Shown here: one piece after another, positions 33,025 to 41,869 of the stretch | Layout of the letters: every line of letters starts with the position of its first letter | Position numbering within the stretch: position 1 is the first letter of the stretch | DNA from: Parabacteroides faecis | GTDB lineage: Bacteria; Bacteroidota; Bacteroidia; Bacteroidales; Tannerellaceae | NCBI RefSeq assembly: GCF_014647375.1 | Contig: NZ_BMPB01000005.1 | Location: forward strand, 62,001-126,000 | DNA: 64,000 nucleotides | Direction of reading: 5' to 3' | Program-made: the position numbers and the translations under genes | Notes under the pieces: generated by a model | What the model saw: the letters and a program-made list of their open reading frames with translations, nothing else | Told to the model about the DNA's origin: nothing | The model's database searches: none

Positions 33025-35490
33025 TTATTCTCTGTAATATACCCTTTTTACCCGTGGAGACACTGACGTCAGAATCTCGTAAGGTATTGTTTTTAACTTG
33101 TCGGAAAGTTCACTGACCGGTAACTCTTCTCCGAAGACAATCACCGGATCGCCTTCCTGGGCATTTGTATCGGTGACGTCGATCATGCAGGCATCCATAC
33201 AGATGTTTCCGACGATCGGGCAACGTTTCCCATTGATGAACACCTCGCCTCCCCGGTTACTGAAATGGCGGTCCAGCCCATCGGCATAACCGATCGGGAT
33301 GATGGCAATGCGCGAATCGCGATCAACGTAGGTCCGGCGACTGTAACCGATAGAATCGCCTGCCGGTACTTGTTGTATCTGAAGGATAGTGGTGCGCAGG
33401 GTACTGACGTTGCGTAACCCTTTCATGCCTGAAGCACTGACTCCGTATAAGCCGATTCCCAGGCGGACCATATCCATCTGATAGTCCGTAAAACGTTCGA
33501 TCCCGGCCGAGTTCAGGATATGTTTGATAACCTTATATTCCAAGCCGTTCTCCAGTTCAGCGGCAGCCAGGGTAAATGTATCCAGTTGTTTCTTTGTGAA
33601 GTCATCGAAGACAGACGAATCGCTGCCCACCAGATGGGAGAAGACAGAACGTGCCGTAACGCCGCTTTGTTCTTTCAACCGTTCGCAGATGGCAGGGACG
33701 TCGCCCGGCTGGAATCCCAAACGGTGCATTCCCGTATCTATCTTGATGTGGATCGGGTAGGAGGTAATCCCCCGGCGTTCCGTTTCCTTGATCATGGCAT
33801 CCAACAGGCGGAAACTGTATATCTCCGGCTCCAGATTGTTTTCAAATAATACATTGAAACTGCTGAACTCCGGATTCATAACGATGATGGGGATCGAAAT
33901 ACCTTCTTTCCGAAGTTCCGCCCCTTCATCGGCTACCGCAACGGCAAGGTAATCGCAACGATGCTCCTGTAATGTCTTGGCCAATTCGTATGAACCGGCA
34001 CCGTATCCGAATGCTTTTACCATGCAGACCATCTTGGTTTCCGGTCTCAGCTTCGAACGGTAATAGTTGAAATTGTGTACAACGGCATCCAGATTTACCT
34101 CGAGTATCGTTTCGTGTACTTTCTTTTCCAATAATTCGGAGATACGTTCGAAATGGAAATGGCGCGAACCTTTTATCAGTATCAGTTCGTCCCTGAAATT
34201 CTTGAAGGTCGGCGATTTAAGGAAATCATCCGTACTCAGGTAGAATTCCTTTTCTATATCGAATGCATTGCCATATTCTTTCAGATCCCGTCCGATGCCG
34301 ATAATACGGTCTATGTTTTTACGCCGTACCAGGTCGGCCACCTTTTTATAAAGCGATTTAGGCAGAGTGCCCGATTGCAGGATATCGGAAAGGATCAGCG
34401 TACACTTGAGGCTCTTATCCACATGACGGCTCTGCTGGAAGTCGAGGGCGATGTCCAGCGAGTTGATATCCGAATTATATGTATCATTGATCAGTATGCA
34501 GTTGTTGATACCCTGCTTAACGTCCAGGCGCATGGCGACAGGTTCCAACTGTGTAAATTTATGAGCGTCATTTACACTGGTAGGCTTTAAGTAAAGCATT
34601 ACCGCCAGGCAGTGGATGACATTCTCGATGGAAGCGTCGTCGATGAAAGGAATGACATATTTCTGAGTCAGTCCGAGCAGCGTGCAACGGATGATCGTTT
34701 CCGATTCTTTTTTCTCGATCGTTTCGATATAAAGCGGTGCTTCCGAATCCGTTCGGCTCCAGGCTATTGCCTTGTGCGAAAGGCAGGCCGATTCGATGCA
34801 GTTGGAGATGAAAGCATCGTCACCGTCATATATGATTGCTTCGCAGTCGTTGAACAGCGTCAGCTTTTCCAGGCATTTCTGGGTAGTAGAAATGAAATTT
34901 TCCTGATGCGCCTCTCCTATATTAGTAATAACACCGATGGTTGGGGCAATGATCGGGCGAAGGTTTTCCATCTCGTCCGGCTGTGAAATACCCGCTTCAA
35001 AGATACCCAGCGTATTCTTGTCGCTCATCTGCCAGACAGACAGCGGCACACCCAGTTGCGAGTTGTAGCTGCGTGGCGAACGGACAATATTGAATTCCTT
35101 ATGCAACAGCTGATAAAGAAACTCCTTTACGATCGTCTTTCCGTTACTTCCTGTAATACCTATTACGGGGATATTAAACCGCTTCCGGTGATAGATCGCC
35201 AGCTTTTGAAGTGCTTTCAACGTGTCTTTGACCACCAGGAAGTTCGCTTCCTGAAGAGATTCGAACTCCGGAAGCATTTCGCTCACTACAAAATTGCGGA
35301 CGCGCAGTTTATAGAGCTCTTTTATATATCTGTGTCCGTCGTTGGTCTTTGTCTTTAGGGCAAAGAAGAGACTTTGTTCCGGAAAAGAAAGCCGGCGACT
35401 GTCAGTCAGCAAGATACTAATGGTACTATCTTGTAGGTTTCTTGCTTTGGCACCAATAACTCCTACTATTTCTTTTATCGAGTATTCCAT
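33025..35490 (-). CDS. MurF-alanine racemase fusion: UDP-MurNAc-tripeptide-D-Ala-D-Ala ligase / alanine racemase
   Basis: This 821-residue cytoplasmic protein joins two steps of peptidoglycan precursor synthesis. Residues 1 to about 457 are MurF, with the ATP-binding P-loop GITGSNGKT (112-119), NIGEAH and LINDTYNSD. Residues about 460-821 are alanine racemase, with the PLP lysine Lys492 in MVKAFGYGAG, the DTGMHRLGF loop and IGYADG. The racemase makes the D-Ala used in the D-Ala-D-Ala that MurF attaches, so the fusion links supply to use. Such fusions are known in Bacteroidota. It starts 3 bp after the GSCFA gene. Confidence 0.95.
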   Translation of the reverse strand: MEYSIKEIVGVIGAKARNLQDSTISILLTDSRRLSFPEQSLFFALKTKTNDGHRYIKELYKLRVRNFVVSEMLPEFESLQEANFLVVKDTLKALQKLAIYHRKRFNIPVIGITGSNGKTIVKEFLYQLLHKEFNIVRSPRSYNSQLGVPLSVWQMSDKNTLGIFEAGISQPDEMENLRPIIAPTIGVITNIGEAHQENFISTTQKCLEKLTLFNDCEAIIYDGDDAFISNCIESACLSHKAIAWSRTDSEAPLYIETIEKKESETIIRCTLLGLTQKYVIPFIDDASIENVIHCLAVMLYLKPTSVNDAHKFTQLEPVAMRLDVKQGINNCILINDTYNSDINSLDIALDFQQSRHVDKSLKCTLILSDILQSGTLPKSLYKKVADLVRRKNIDRIIGIGRDLKEYGNAFDIEKEFYLSTDDFLKSPTFKNFRDELILIKGSRHFHFERISELLEKKVHETILEVNLDAVVHNFNYYRSKLRPETKMVCMVKAFGYGAGSYELAKTLQEHRCDYLAVAVADEGAELRKEGISIPIIVMNPEFSSFNVLFENNLEPEIYSFRLLDAMIKETERRGITSYPIHIKIDTGMHRLGFQPGDVPAICERLKEQSGVTARSVFSHLVGSDSSVFDDFTKKQLDTFTLAAAELENGLEYKVIKHILNSAGIERFTDYQMDMVRLGIGLYGVSASGMKGLRNVSTLRTTILQIQQVPAGDSIGYSRRTYVDRDSRIAIIPIGYADGLDRHFSNRGGEVFINGKRCPIVGNICMDACMIDVTDTNAQEGDPVIVFGEELPVSELSDKLKTIPYEILTSVSPRVKRVYYRE

Positions 35491-35493
35491 TTT

Positions 35494-36480
35494 TTACATT
35501 AGTTTAGACTTTATTATTTCCATCTCTTTTGTACTATCAAAGGAAGGAAATTTCTCGTTAATTCGTTCCATCTTTAACAAAGTTTGCGAGATGAAACGTT
35601 TATAGGCTTCACTTTCGGGTTGAAACGGGCGGTGATTAATAGCCTTTTGTATCTCTGCCCATTCTTTAAGAAAACCTTTCGTTTCATCGGATAAGAAATT
35701 TTCTGTAAAACGTTGCCAAATATAATCAACAGCCAGCTCTGAAGGGTGTAGCATGTCGTTGGCATAGAAGCGGTAATCGCGCAGTTCGTCCATCATGATC
35801 TCGTAGGCAGGGAAGTAAGCGATACGTTCAGGATAGGTCGTTTGAAGCGTATCGATAGCCAGCAGTAGAGTCGCTTTACTGAGCTGGTTCCCATGTGCCC
35901 CGTCTTTCCAGTGACGGATAGGGCTGACGGTGAAAAGAATCTTTAGTTCCGGGCATTGCTCCCAAAGGGAAAGCAGCAGCTCTTTCCATTCCGACACGAT
36001 TTCTGCTACGGATAACATCGAGCGGTCGAATATCTTTTCGGGTAGTTTATGGCAGTTTGCCACCACTTCGCCCGTACTTTTCAACCGGTAGACATAAGCT
36101 GTCCCCAAGGTAACCACGATGTATTTCGTCTCCCGGAGTTCTCCCGCCGAAGCAAACAGCCTGTCGTTTATATTCTCCAGGCATTCCGTTTCCGAAGTGG
36201 AAGAAAAGCGGCTGTGGTGCGTAAAGCTGTGAAATACGCCTTCGTGGCGGAACAGATCGTCGGAAGTGAACCGCTCCGGATGCAGCAACCTGCGTAACGC
36301 CGCTGCGATGGATGCCGGATTATACAGTGTCCCGAACGGGTTAATGTCGACATTGAACCGGTTCTCTGCCAGCTTCGTCCCGATATTTTCCGCAAAGCAG
36401 GAGCCGAGCAACAGCGTATGTTCCTGCCACGAAAAGCGGAAAGGCGGCTTGGGTAGTTGGATTGCAGTGTATAGCTCCAT
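35494..36480 (-). CDS. GSCFA domain protein
   Basis: This 328-residue protein carries its name motif GSCFA at residues 26-30 (HTLLLGSCFAENIG), with FGTLYNPASIAAAL, VTLGTAYVY, TVSPIRHWKDG and a DMLHPSELAVDYIW segment. These are the block pattern of SGNH-like hydrolases: a Ser near the N-terminus and Asp/His near the C-terminus. The substrate is unknown. It is tightly packed between the HU-like gene (1 bp) and murF-alr (3 bp), which suggests a link with the cell envelope. No signal peptide is seen. Confidence 0.88.
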   Translation of the reverse strand: MELYTAIQLPKPPFRFSWQEHTLLLGSCFAENIGTKLAENRFNVDINPFGTLYNPASIAAALRRLLHPERFTSDDLFRHEGVFHSFTHHSRFSSTSETECLENINDRLFASAGELRETKYIVVTLGTAYVYRLKSTGEVVANCHKLPEKIFDRSMLSVAEIVSEWKELLLSLWEQCPELKILFTVSPIRHWKDGAHGNQLSKATLLLAIDTLQTTYPERIAYFPAYEIMMDELRDYRFYANDMLHPSELAVDYIWQRFTENFLSDETKGFLKEWAEIQKAINHRPFQPESEAYKRFISQTLLKMERINEKFPSFDSTKEMEIIKSKLM

Positions 36481-36481
36481 A

Positions 36482-37123
36482 TTATTCTGTTGGATCGTTT
36501 GGTAACAGATCTGTCGGTGGTTGTTGTGTCGAACGTCTGATATAGAACGCCCGTTTCCCGCACCAGTTCTTTTGTATCTGGTTGTCTTCCAGTAGCTGTT
36601 CCAGGTCTTTTTTAGTCTTTTGACGTGTACACTGGTTCAGGCTGGCTGCTACTGTCAGGTTGATCGTTCCGTAGTTCTTTATATACCACAGGATACGTTT
36701 CTGCCGGATATCCGAATTGTAGTTTTTTTTCTCGCTGGTCCCTTGCCGCCGTTCGATGCGTACGCCCCGGAAACGTTTCTTCATCTCCGGATCAGCGCGG
36801 AACTCTATGTTCTTGAACTCGATGGATGCCGACCGGATATCTTTTTTATTTTCCACCTGTTGCTTGCATCTCAGTGTTACGGAAAACGTTCCGATCCCTT
36901 CCAGATGTACGCTCTGACTGTTGCTTAGGCAGAAGAACAATTGTTCGCAGATCGCTTTGATGGCTCCCTTGATATCGGCAGACGTAAAGGTACTCATGCT
37001 TTCGATCATCCGTGCCAGCTCGTTGGTGTTGACGGTCTGGATATTGATAGCTCTGGCATGTAACGTCGGCTTCTCTTCCCCGTTTTTGGGAGGATTGGCA
37101 AATAAGTCGTATTCAATACTCAT
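36482..37123 (-). CDS. HU/IHF-like DNA-binding domain protein (HU-CCDC81 type)
   Basis: This 213-residue protein has an HU-like fold at about residues 25-130: SMSTFTSADIKGAIKAICEQLFFCLSNSQSVHLEGIGTFSVTL has the helix pair and saddle strand, followed by VENKKDIRSASIEFKNIEFRADPEMKKRF. The C-terminal part (RQKRILWYIKNYGTINLTVAASLNQCTRQKTKKDLEQL) looks like a winged helix-turn-helix. This layout matches HU-related proteins of Bacteroidota. It is first in an operon with GSCFA and murF-alr. Whether it regulates that operon or organises DNA is not shown. Confidence 0.78.
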   Translation of the reverse strand: MSIEYDLFANPPKNGEEKPTLHARAINIQTVNTNELARMIESMSTFTSADIKGAIKAICEQLFFCLSNSQSVHLEGIGTFSVTLRCKQQVENKKDIRSASIEFKNIEFRADPEMKKRFRGVRIERRQGTSEKKNYNSDIRQKRILWYIKNYGTINLTVAASLNQCTRQKTKKDLEQLLEDNQIQKNWCGKRAFYIRRSTQQPPTDLLPNDPTE

Positions 37124-37289
37124 ACACTTCCTTCTGTTTAAGGTTTAACGTCGTAACTATTAAGGATTTTCCTCCCTAATCTTATTTATGAAATAAATTC
37201 TCTTCATAAAAGTAAGGTTAAGGATACAAATAGGTAAGGTATGCTTTTCATTTTCGCAATGTATTCCTTACTTATTTAAAAGTCCGTAC

Positions 37290-37297
37290 CAAAGGTA
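37290..37297 (-). promoter_or_regulatory. Possible -7 box for the HU-GSCFA-murF/alr operon
   Basis: On the - strand this is TACCTTTG. The predicted transcript start near 37283 lies just before the 15-bp hairpin 37228-37277, which would then sit at the 5' end of the mRNA. The -33 box is weak. Confidence 0.4.
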
Positions 37298-37672
37298 ATA
37301 AATCTCCTGATATAAAGAATTAATTGTCCGGTGGTTTTTTCTTGCTTCTGCCGGGTTATTTGTGAAGTGTTGTAAGGTGCTGAAAGAAAAGGAGTATAGT
37401 TATATATATAGATGTACGGGCGTACATTATATTAATTGCTATACAATAGAATAAAATATGTGCGTAATTAGCTGAAAAATAGAAATATGAGTGGAATAAC
37501 GGAGTGACGAATTTAATCGTTCCTTTTTTCTCGTCAACAAAAGTAAGAATTAGTTTCGTATCAACCATTCTTTTTAAGATATTTTTTATTCGTCTATATG
37601 CTTTCTTATCAATTGAATAGCAAACAATGTACAAAACGGGGGCTTTCACAAACGAAAGGAAATGCCCTCTAA

Positions 37673-37714
37673 AAAAATGGCGAGATTAAAGGAACGTTTA
37701 AACTCGCCATTTTT
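37673..37714 (+). terminator. Terminator-like hairpin in the leader of the surface protein gene
   Basis: A perfect 12-bp stem (AAAAATGGCGAG at 37673-37684 with CTCGCCATTTTT at 37703-37714) has an inner five-pair extension. A-run and T-run flanks make it bidirectional. No gene ends here on either strand, so it may be an attenuator or a barrier for the gene starting 71 bp on. Confidence 0.55.
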
Positions 37715-37784
37715 AAGGGGAGTGAGGCGTTTCAATTGTGAATTGAACTTATTACACTTTAGTATTAATATTAAATTATTTATT

Positions 37785-40700
37785 ATGAACAAAAAGTTTT
37801 CTACTCTTTTTGCAGGTGTAGCATTGTTAGGTGCAACATCTGTTTTTGCAGCAGATAACGTTACTTCTTTAGTTGAAGGAACCAATAGTGGTTTGTATCA
37901 ATTGGTTGTAGGTGATGGTACTGCTCGTGATCAGTTTTTGTCGGTTAATGCTGACGGAAAGTTGGTCGCTGTTCCTTCTATTGAAGCAGACAATGTAGCG
38001 AGTACTTTGTGGTGTGTTACTGTTACAGAAGAAAATAAGGGAAAAGCACCTTATTTTGACTTTGTAAACAAAGGTGCTGAAGCGTTGCTGGCCATTACAA
38101 TGGAAGAATTTGCAGCTGGTGCCACAGTAACAACTGCTGCTCCTGAAGTTGGTGGTGAAATCAGTGGTTGGGCATTTTCTTCTACTTATGAAACATTGCA
38201 ATCTAACAAGTCTTTGTATTCTTATTTTACAACAGACTCTGTTGTTGGTTTTGTTGTTGGTGCTGATAATACAGTAACTTTAAAGAAAGAGTTAGCAAGT
38301 AAAGTCGTTGATGGAACTTTCGCTTCTTTCTCTTTGGTTGAAGCTGATTCTGTAACTTTGAATGCAACTCAGATCAATACTAAGCTGGGTATCCAGAAGG
38401 CAGATGCTGGCGTTACGCTGAAATTTACTCCGGATGCAAACAAAACAAGTTTGAAAAATCCGTTTAGCCAGGAATCTTTCTTAGCTGCTGATGCAGAAGA
38501 CGGTTTTGTTTATATTACAAGAAAAGCTGATGATAAAGCTTTATTCGTAGATACAGCTTTCATCAACACAACAGGTTCTATGTTCCTTGCATTTAATTAT
38601 ATGGAGGATCTGGATGAGTTGAAAGATAGCGATTTGGAAGGACATGGTCAGTTCTTGTTCACTTATTTCCCGACAAATGACTCTTTGGTTATTCAGGTAA
38701 AGAGTATCATTAAAGAACCGACTGCTGGTAGCTGGGCTGCTACGGCTGCTACATCTATCACTGATAATGATGATGATTTTAACTATGTAACAGTTCAGGA
38801 TTTGGTAAAAGCAGATCAAATTCGTGTCGTAACAATTGGTGAAAAGAAAGAAACTGATATCGTATTAGGTTTCACTTCTTGTAAAGAAAGCGATACAGAC
38901 AGAGTATCTTTAGAAGATGGTGTATATTTCATCCAGAGTGCTACAAACAATAAGTATTATGCATCTCCGATACATATCGACGGTGAAACAGAAGAATGGG
39001 TAAGCGTTGACGCTAACGAACAGAATGTTAACCACATGCCTGCTTATCAGTGGGTTGTTCTGAAAACTAAAACATCTGAATACTTCTCTGCTACTTCTCC
39101 GGTAGATGTTACAAATCGTGAATATGCAAGCTTGAATGGAACTTATCAGTTTACTCAGGCTGCCGGTTCTTCTAAATATTTCTGTGAAGCTATCTCTACT
39201 ACTGACTCTTTGGTTATTACTAAGATTACAGATACAAAAATCTTAGGAGATGAACATCTGGGTTACAAATATCTGACTGACGATGAATTGATGATCACTA
39301 ACTATGCATTCAACTACTTCAACCCCTACACAATGAAGAAATACATTGCTCAGGTGGCTGGTAGCAACACATTGAATGTATTGCAGGAAACTCCTACTTA
39401 TTTTGAAATCAAGCCGGTTGGTAATAATGTTGCTGCTAATTATGGTTATACAGTAACAGCAGACGTTCAAAAAAGAATCAAAGGATTGGCTCAGTTGAAG
39501 AGAGTAGCTTATACAATCAACACTAAAAATGCATCTATCGTATTAGGTGATGAAAATAACTTCGTGATCACAGATAAAGGTACTGCAAGTCAATTCTTCT
39601 TCAAAGAGAATAACCAATTGGATGAAACTTGCTATTATGCATTTGTAGATGCTGCAAATGTGAATGCTGATAAGTCATTCGAGTTTAAAGCCGGTGTTGC
39701 TGACCAGAGCTTGACTGCATTGTTGCAGCAACAGGTTATCAATGAAGTAAGAACATCTGCATTCTCTATCGGTTTAACCGACCAACCTCTGTATCGTCGT
39801 TTCAACCATGTAGAATTGGATGGTGCCGTAACAGGTAATGAAGATGCAACTAAGCTCTTGAAGTTCAAAGAAGCATACGTAAGCGACTACTTAATGGACG
39901 AAACTAACATATACTTCAAGCGTGAAGGTATGAACTACTTAGGTATCGGCGCTGCTAATATTGCTGCAGCTGGTCTGTCATTCAATGTACGTCCGTTCAA
40001 CATTGGTAAATCTGCACAGTATCAGATCAAACCGCAATACCTGATCTATGTAGGCGAAACTGTAAATGAAGGTTCTGAAAATATTCCTTGTGATGCAACT
40101 AATCACAAGCACATGAATGCTGCTGGTGAAGAATGCGGACCGGAAGATTGTATCCACGCAACTCCGGCTGTAGAAGGATTCAACCGTTACAAACTGTTGG
40201 TTAGCTTCGCTGACTCTACAGATGCAGAAGTTGTTACAGAAAAACAACTTTACAAATTCGGTAAATATGTTCGCGTAGGCTTCGTAGATGCAGTAGAACA
40301 GGATAGTGTAATCTATGTTTTGGGTAACGAATTTGCAGATGTTGCAACTAAAGACTTGAAGATGGATGATGTTAAGGCTGCTTTGAAAGCTGAACAAATC
40401 TCTTCTATAAACATGAAAACAACTGTTAAGGAAGACAAACATCACAACTACACTTGGTCATTCCGTTATATCGACCCGACTAAGGCTGCTAACGAAGTAG
40501 AAGAAGATCGCGCATTCTTGATCGAATCAAATGCTGAAGCTCCTATAGCTCCAAAGAATGCAGCATGGATCAAGAACCAGAATAACTGCTTGGTATTGTC
40601 TGCTATGGATGCTTCTTTCGATGATGCTAAGACTGGTGGTGATGCTGCTTTGATCTTCAACATCGAAAAGGGTGCTGCTGACGATATGGCAACAGATAAT

Positions 40701-40916
40701 GAAAACATCAGCGCTTCTGAAGTATCAGTAGTTGCAACTAACGGTGCCGTTATCATTAAGGGTGCTGAAGGTAAGACTGTTGCTATCAGCAACGTTCTTG
40801 GTCAGACAATTGCTAATACTGTAATCTCTTCTAGCGAAGCTACAATCTCTGTTCCTGCAGGTGTAGTTGTAGTAGCTGTTGAAGGCGAAGCTGCTGTTAA
40901 GGCAATCGTAAAATAA
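37785..40916 (+). CDS. Large exported surface protein with T9SS-like C-terminal domain (DUF6383/S-layer-like)
   Basis: This 1043-residue protein is counted from the ATG at 37785, which gives a clean signal peptide (MNKKFSTLFAGVALLGATSVFAAD). The 41 in-frame codons upstream run through a hairpin and are rejected. The body is a series of Thr/Ser/Ala-rich beta modules of about 150-200 residues without enzyme motifs. The last 65 residues (ATNGAVIIKGAEGKTVAISNVLGQT ... VPAGVVVVAVEGEAAVKAIVK) look like a type IX secretion C-terminal domain. I recall this pattern as DUF6383 of Parabacteroides, and the S-layer proteins TfsA/B of Tannerella are comparable. Codons are strongly biased (GCT, GTT, AAC), as in abundant proteins. 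An S-layer or coat role is inference. Cys769, His774, His776, Cys784, Cys789 and His791 form an odd cluster. Confidence 0.72.
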   Translation: MNKKFSTLFAGVALLGATSVFAADNVTSLVEGTNSGLYQLVVGDGTARDQFLSVNADGKLVAVPSIEADNVASTLWCVTVTEENKGKAPYFDFVNKGAEALLAITMEEFAAGATVTTAAPEVGGEISGWAFSSTYETLQSNKSLYSYFTTDSVVGFVVGADNTVTLKKELASKVVDGTFASFSLVEADSVTLNATQINTKLGIQKADAGVTLKFTPDANKTSLKNPFSQESFLAADAEDGFVYITRKADDKALFVDTAFINTTGSMFLAFNYMEDLDELKDSDLEGHGQFLFTYFPTNDSLVIQVKSIIKEPTAGSWAATAATSITDNDDDFNYVTVQDLVKADQIRVVTIGEKKETDIVLGFTSCKESDTDRVSLEDGVYFIQSATNNKYYASPIHIDGETEEWVSVDANEQNVNHMPAYQWVVLKTKTSEYFSATSPVDVTNREYASLNGTYQFTQAAGSSKYFCEAISTTDSLVITKITDTKILGDEHLGYKYLTDDELMITNYAFNYFNPYTMKKYIAQVAGSNTLNVLQETPTYFEIKPVGNNVAANYGYTVTADVQKRIKGLAQLKRVAYTINTKNASIVLGDENNFVITDKGTASQFFFKENNQLDETCYYAFVDAANVNADKSFEFKAGVADQSLTALLQQQVINEVRTSAFSIGLTDQPLYRRFNHVELDGAVTGNEDATKLLKFKEAYVSDYLMDETNIYFKREGMNYLGIGAANIAAAGLSFNVRPFNIGKSAQYQIKPQYLIYVGETVNEGSENIPCDATNHKHMNAAGEECGPEDCIHATPAVEGFNRYKLLVSFADSTDAEVVTEKQLYKFGKYVRVGFVDAVEQDSVIYVLGNEFADVATKDLKMDDVKAALKAEQISSINMKTTVKEDKHHNYTWSFRYIDPTKAANEVEEDRAFLIESNAEAPIAPKNAAWIKNQNNCLVLSAMDASFDDAKTGGDAALIFNIEKGAADDMATDNENISASEVSVVATNGAVIIKGAEGKTVAISNVLGQTIANTVISSSEATISVPAGVVVVAVEGEAAVKAIVK

Positions 40917-40961
40917 GATAATTTATAATCAAAAATAAATTCTAAAATTTCCACGAGTTGG

Positions 40962-40991
40962 AGTCGAGACGTTAAATGTAACGTCTCGACT
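40962..40991 (+). terminator. Strong hairpin after the surface protein gene
   Basis: A perfect 13-bp stem (40962-40974 with 40979-40991) closes an AATG loop 46 bp after the stop. No T run follows, so it may protect the 3' end of an abundant mRNA as much as terminate it. Confidence 0.7.
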
Positions 40992-41100
40992 ATCCCATCA
41001 ATTACCCTGTGACAGGCGAACAAGTGGTTATTAATATTAAGTAATAAAATAAAGTTCTTACTGTAATTTCTCCCGTGAGGAAGGAATACAGAAAAAAACA

Positions 41101-41137
41101 GCCTCTGCGATCATGTATCGTGGAGGCTTTGTTGTTT
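41101..41137 (+). terminator. Second hairpin with T-rich tail
   Basis: An 11-bp stem (41101-41111 with 41117-41127, two G-T pairs) is followed by TTTGTTGTTT. It is a better intrinsic terminator than the hairpin at 40962 and isolates the sigma factor gene. Nothing else was seen in 40992-41227 except a loose promoter (TTG at 41164, TAATTTAG at 41185, 18 bp apart). Confidence 0.7.
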
Positions 41138-41227
41138 GTCGTTATTTTACATGACGAAATAGGTTGAAAATAAAAAAATGTAATTAATTTAGCTGCCCTA
41201 GAGAAGGTGTTAATTCTTAAAATCGAT

Positions 41228-41806
41228 ATGGGAAAACTGGATAAACAACAAGAATACTTTGTTATGTCTGCCTTGAGGCAAGACAGTAAAGAAGCTTTCT
41301 CATTACTATTTCAGACGTATTATACAGACCTTGTATTGTTTTGTGGAAACTTTGTGAAAGACAAGGACTCTTGTGAAGATATTGTTCAGTCTATTTTCCT
41401 GAAACTTTGGAATGACAGGAAGAATATACAGATAGAAATATCACTAAAATCTTATTTGCTGAAGGCTGTTCGTAACAGTTGCCTGGATGAATTTCGCCAT
41501 ATAGAGATTGTTCGTCAATATGAAACAGAGTATGGGAGTTCTGTCTTGGATAACTATGATACGGAAAATTATATATTGTATTCGGATTTGTATGCCCATT
41601 TATCTCGTGCATTAGAAAAAATTCCGGATTTATACAAGGAAGCTTTCGTATTGAATCGCTTTGAAGGCTTGAAGTATAGGGAAATAGCGGAGAAGTTAAA
41701 TGTGTCGGAACGAACAGTCGAGGTACGTGTAAGCAAAACTCTCGATTTATTGAGAAAACAGTTGAAAGATTTCTTTGTATTTTTAATTTCAATTGGTATT
41801 CCCTAA
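41228..41806 (+). CDS. ECF-type RNA polymerase sigma factor
   Basis: This 192-residue sigma-70 family factor is of the Bacteroidota SusCD/FecI-like group. Region 2 is visible as FSLLFQTYYTDLVLFCGNFVKDKDSCEDIVQSIFLKLWNDR, and region 4 as LEKIPDLYKEAFVLNRFEGLKYREIAEKLNVSERTVEVRVSKTLDLLRKQL. The ATG at 41228 is preferred over an in-frame GTG at 41207. It is followed 63 bp later by its probable anti-sigma factor and then by a SusC with an STN signalling domain, the standard trans-envelope relay. It probably recognises TGTGG-N16-CGTCTTA before fecR and susC. Confidence 0.95.
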   Translation: MGKLDKQQEYFVMSALRQDSKEAFSLLFQTYYTDLVLFCGNFVKDKDSCEDIVQSIFLKLWNDRKNIQIEISLKSYLLKAVRNSCLDEFRHIEIVRQYETEYGSSVLDNYDTENYILYSDLYAHLSRALEKIPDLYKEAFVLNRFEGLKYREIAEKLNVSERTVEVRVSKTLDLLRKQLKDFFVFLISIGIP

Positions 41807-41822
41807 AAAAAGTTATAAGCGA

Positions 41823-41850
41823 TGTGGTAAAGAGATATTAAGGCGTCTTA
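41823..41850 (+). promoter_or_regulatory. Probable ECF sigma promoter before the anti-sigma gene
   Basis: TGTGGTAAA (41823-41831) and CGTCTTA (41844-41850) are spaced as TGTGG-N16-CGTCTTA, exactly as at 43122-43149 before susC. It starts 20 bp before the fecR ATG. Confidence 0.65.
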
Positions 41851-41869
41851 GTACTATAAAATAGAAAAA

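Larger units (their letters stand above)
37124..37784. other. 661-bp intergenic region between the divergent HU operon and the surface protein gene
   Basis: No credible gene is seen. It holds a 15-bp hairpin with one mismatch (37228-37242 with 37263-37277), a - strand -7 box at 37290-37297, a 16-bp palindrome at 37412-37427 (ATGTACG-GG-CGTACAT) and a terminator-like hairpin at 37673-37714. No full consensus promoter for the + strand gene was found. Confidence 0.6.

Noticed and set aside
37356-37649. 97-codon - strand frame starting with GTG in the region upstream of the surface protein gene
   Set aside because: AT-rich and compositionally odd, no domain pattern, no promoter; its start lies close to the leader hairpin. 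Treated as non-coding.
37662-37784. Upstream extension of the surface protein reading frame
   Set aside because: The 41 extra codons run through the terminator-like hairpin and would bury a clean signal peptide that starts at 37785.
40962-40991. CGTCTCG in the hairpin after the surface protein as an ECF promoter for the sigma gene
   Set aside because: It lacks the TGTGG element at the right distance and is fully explained as one arm of a 13-bp hairpin.
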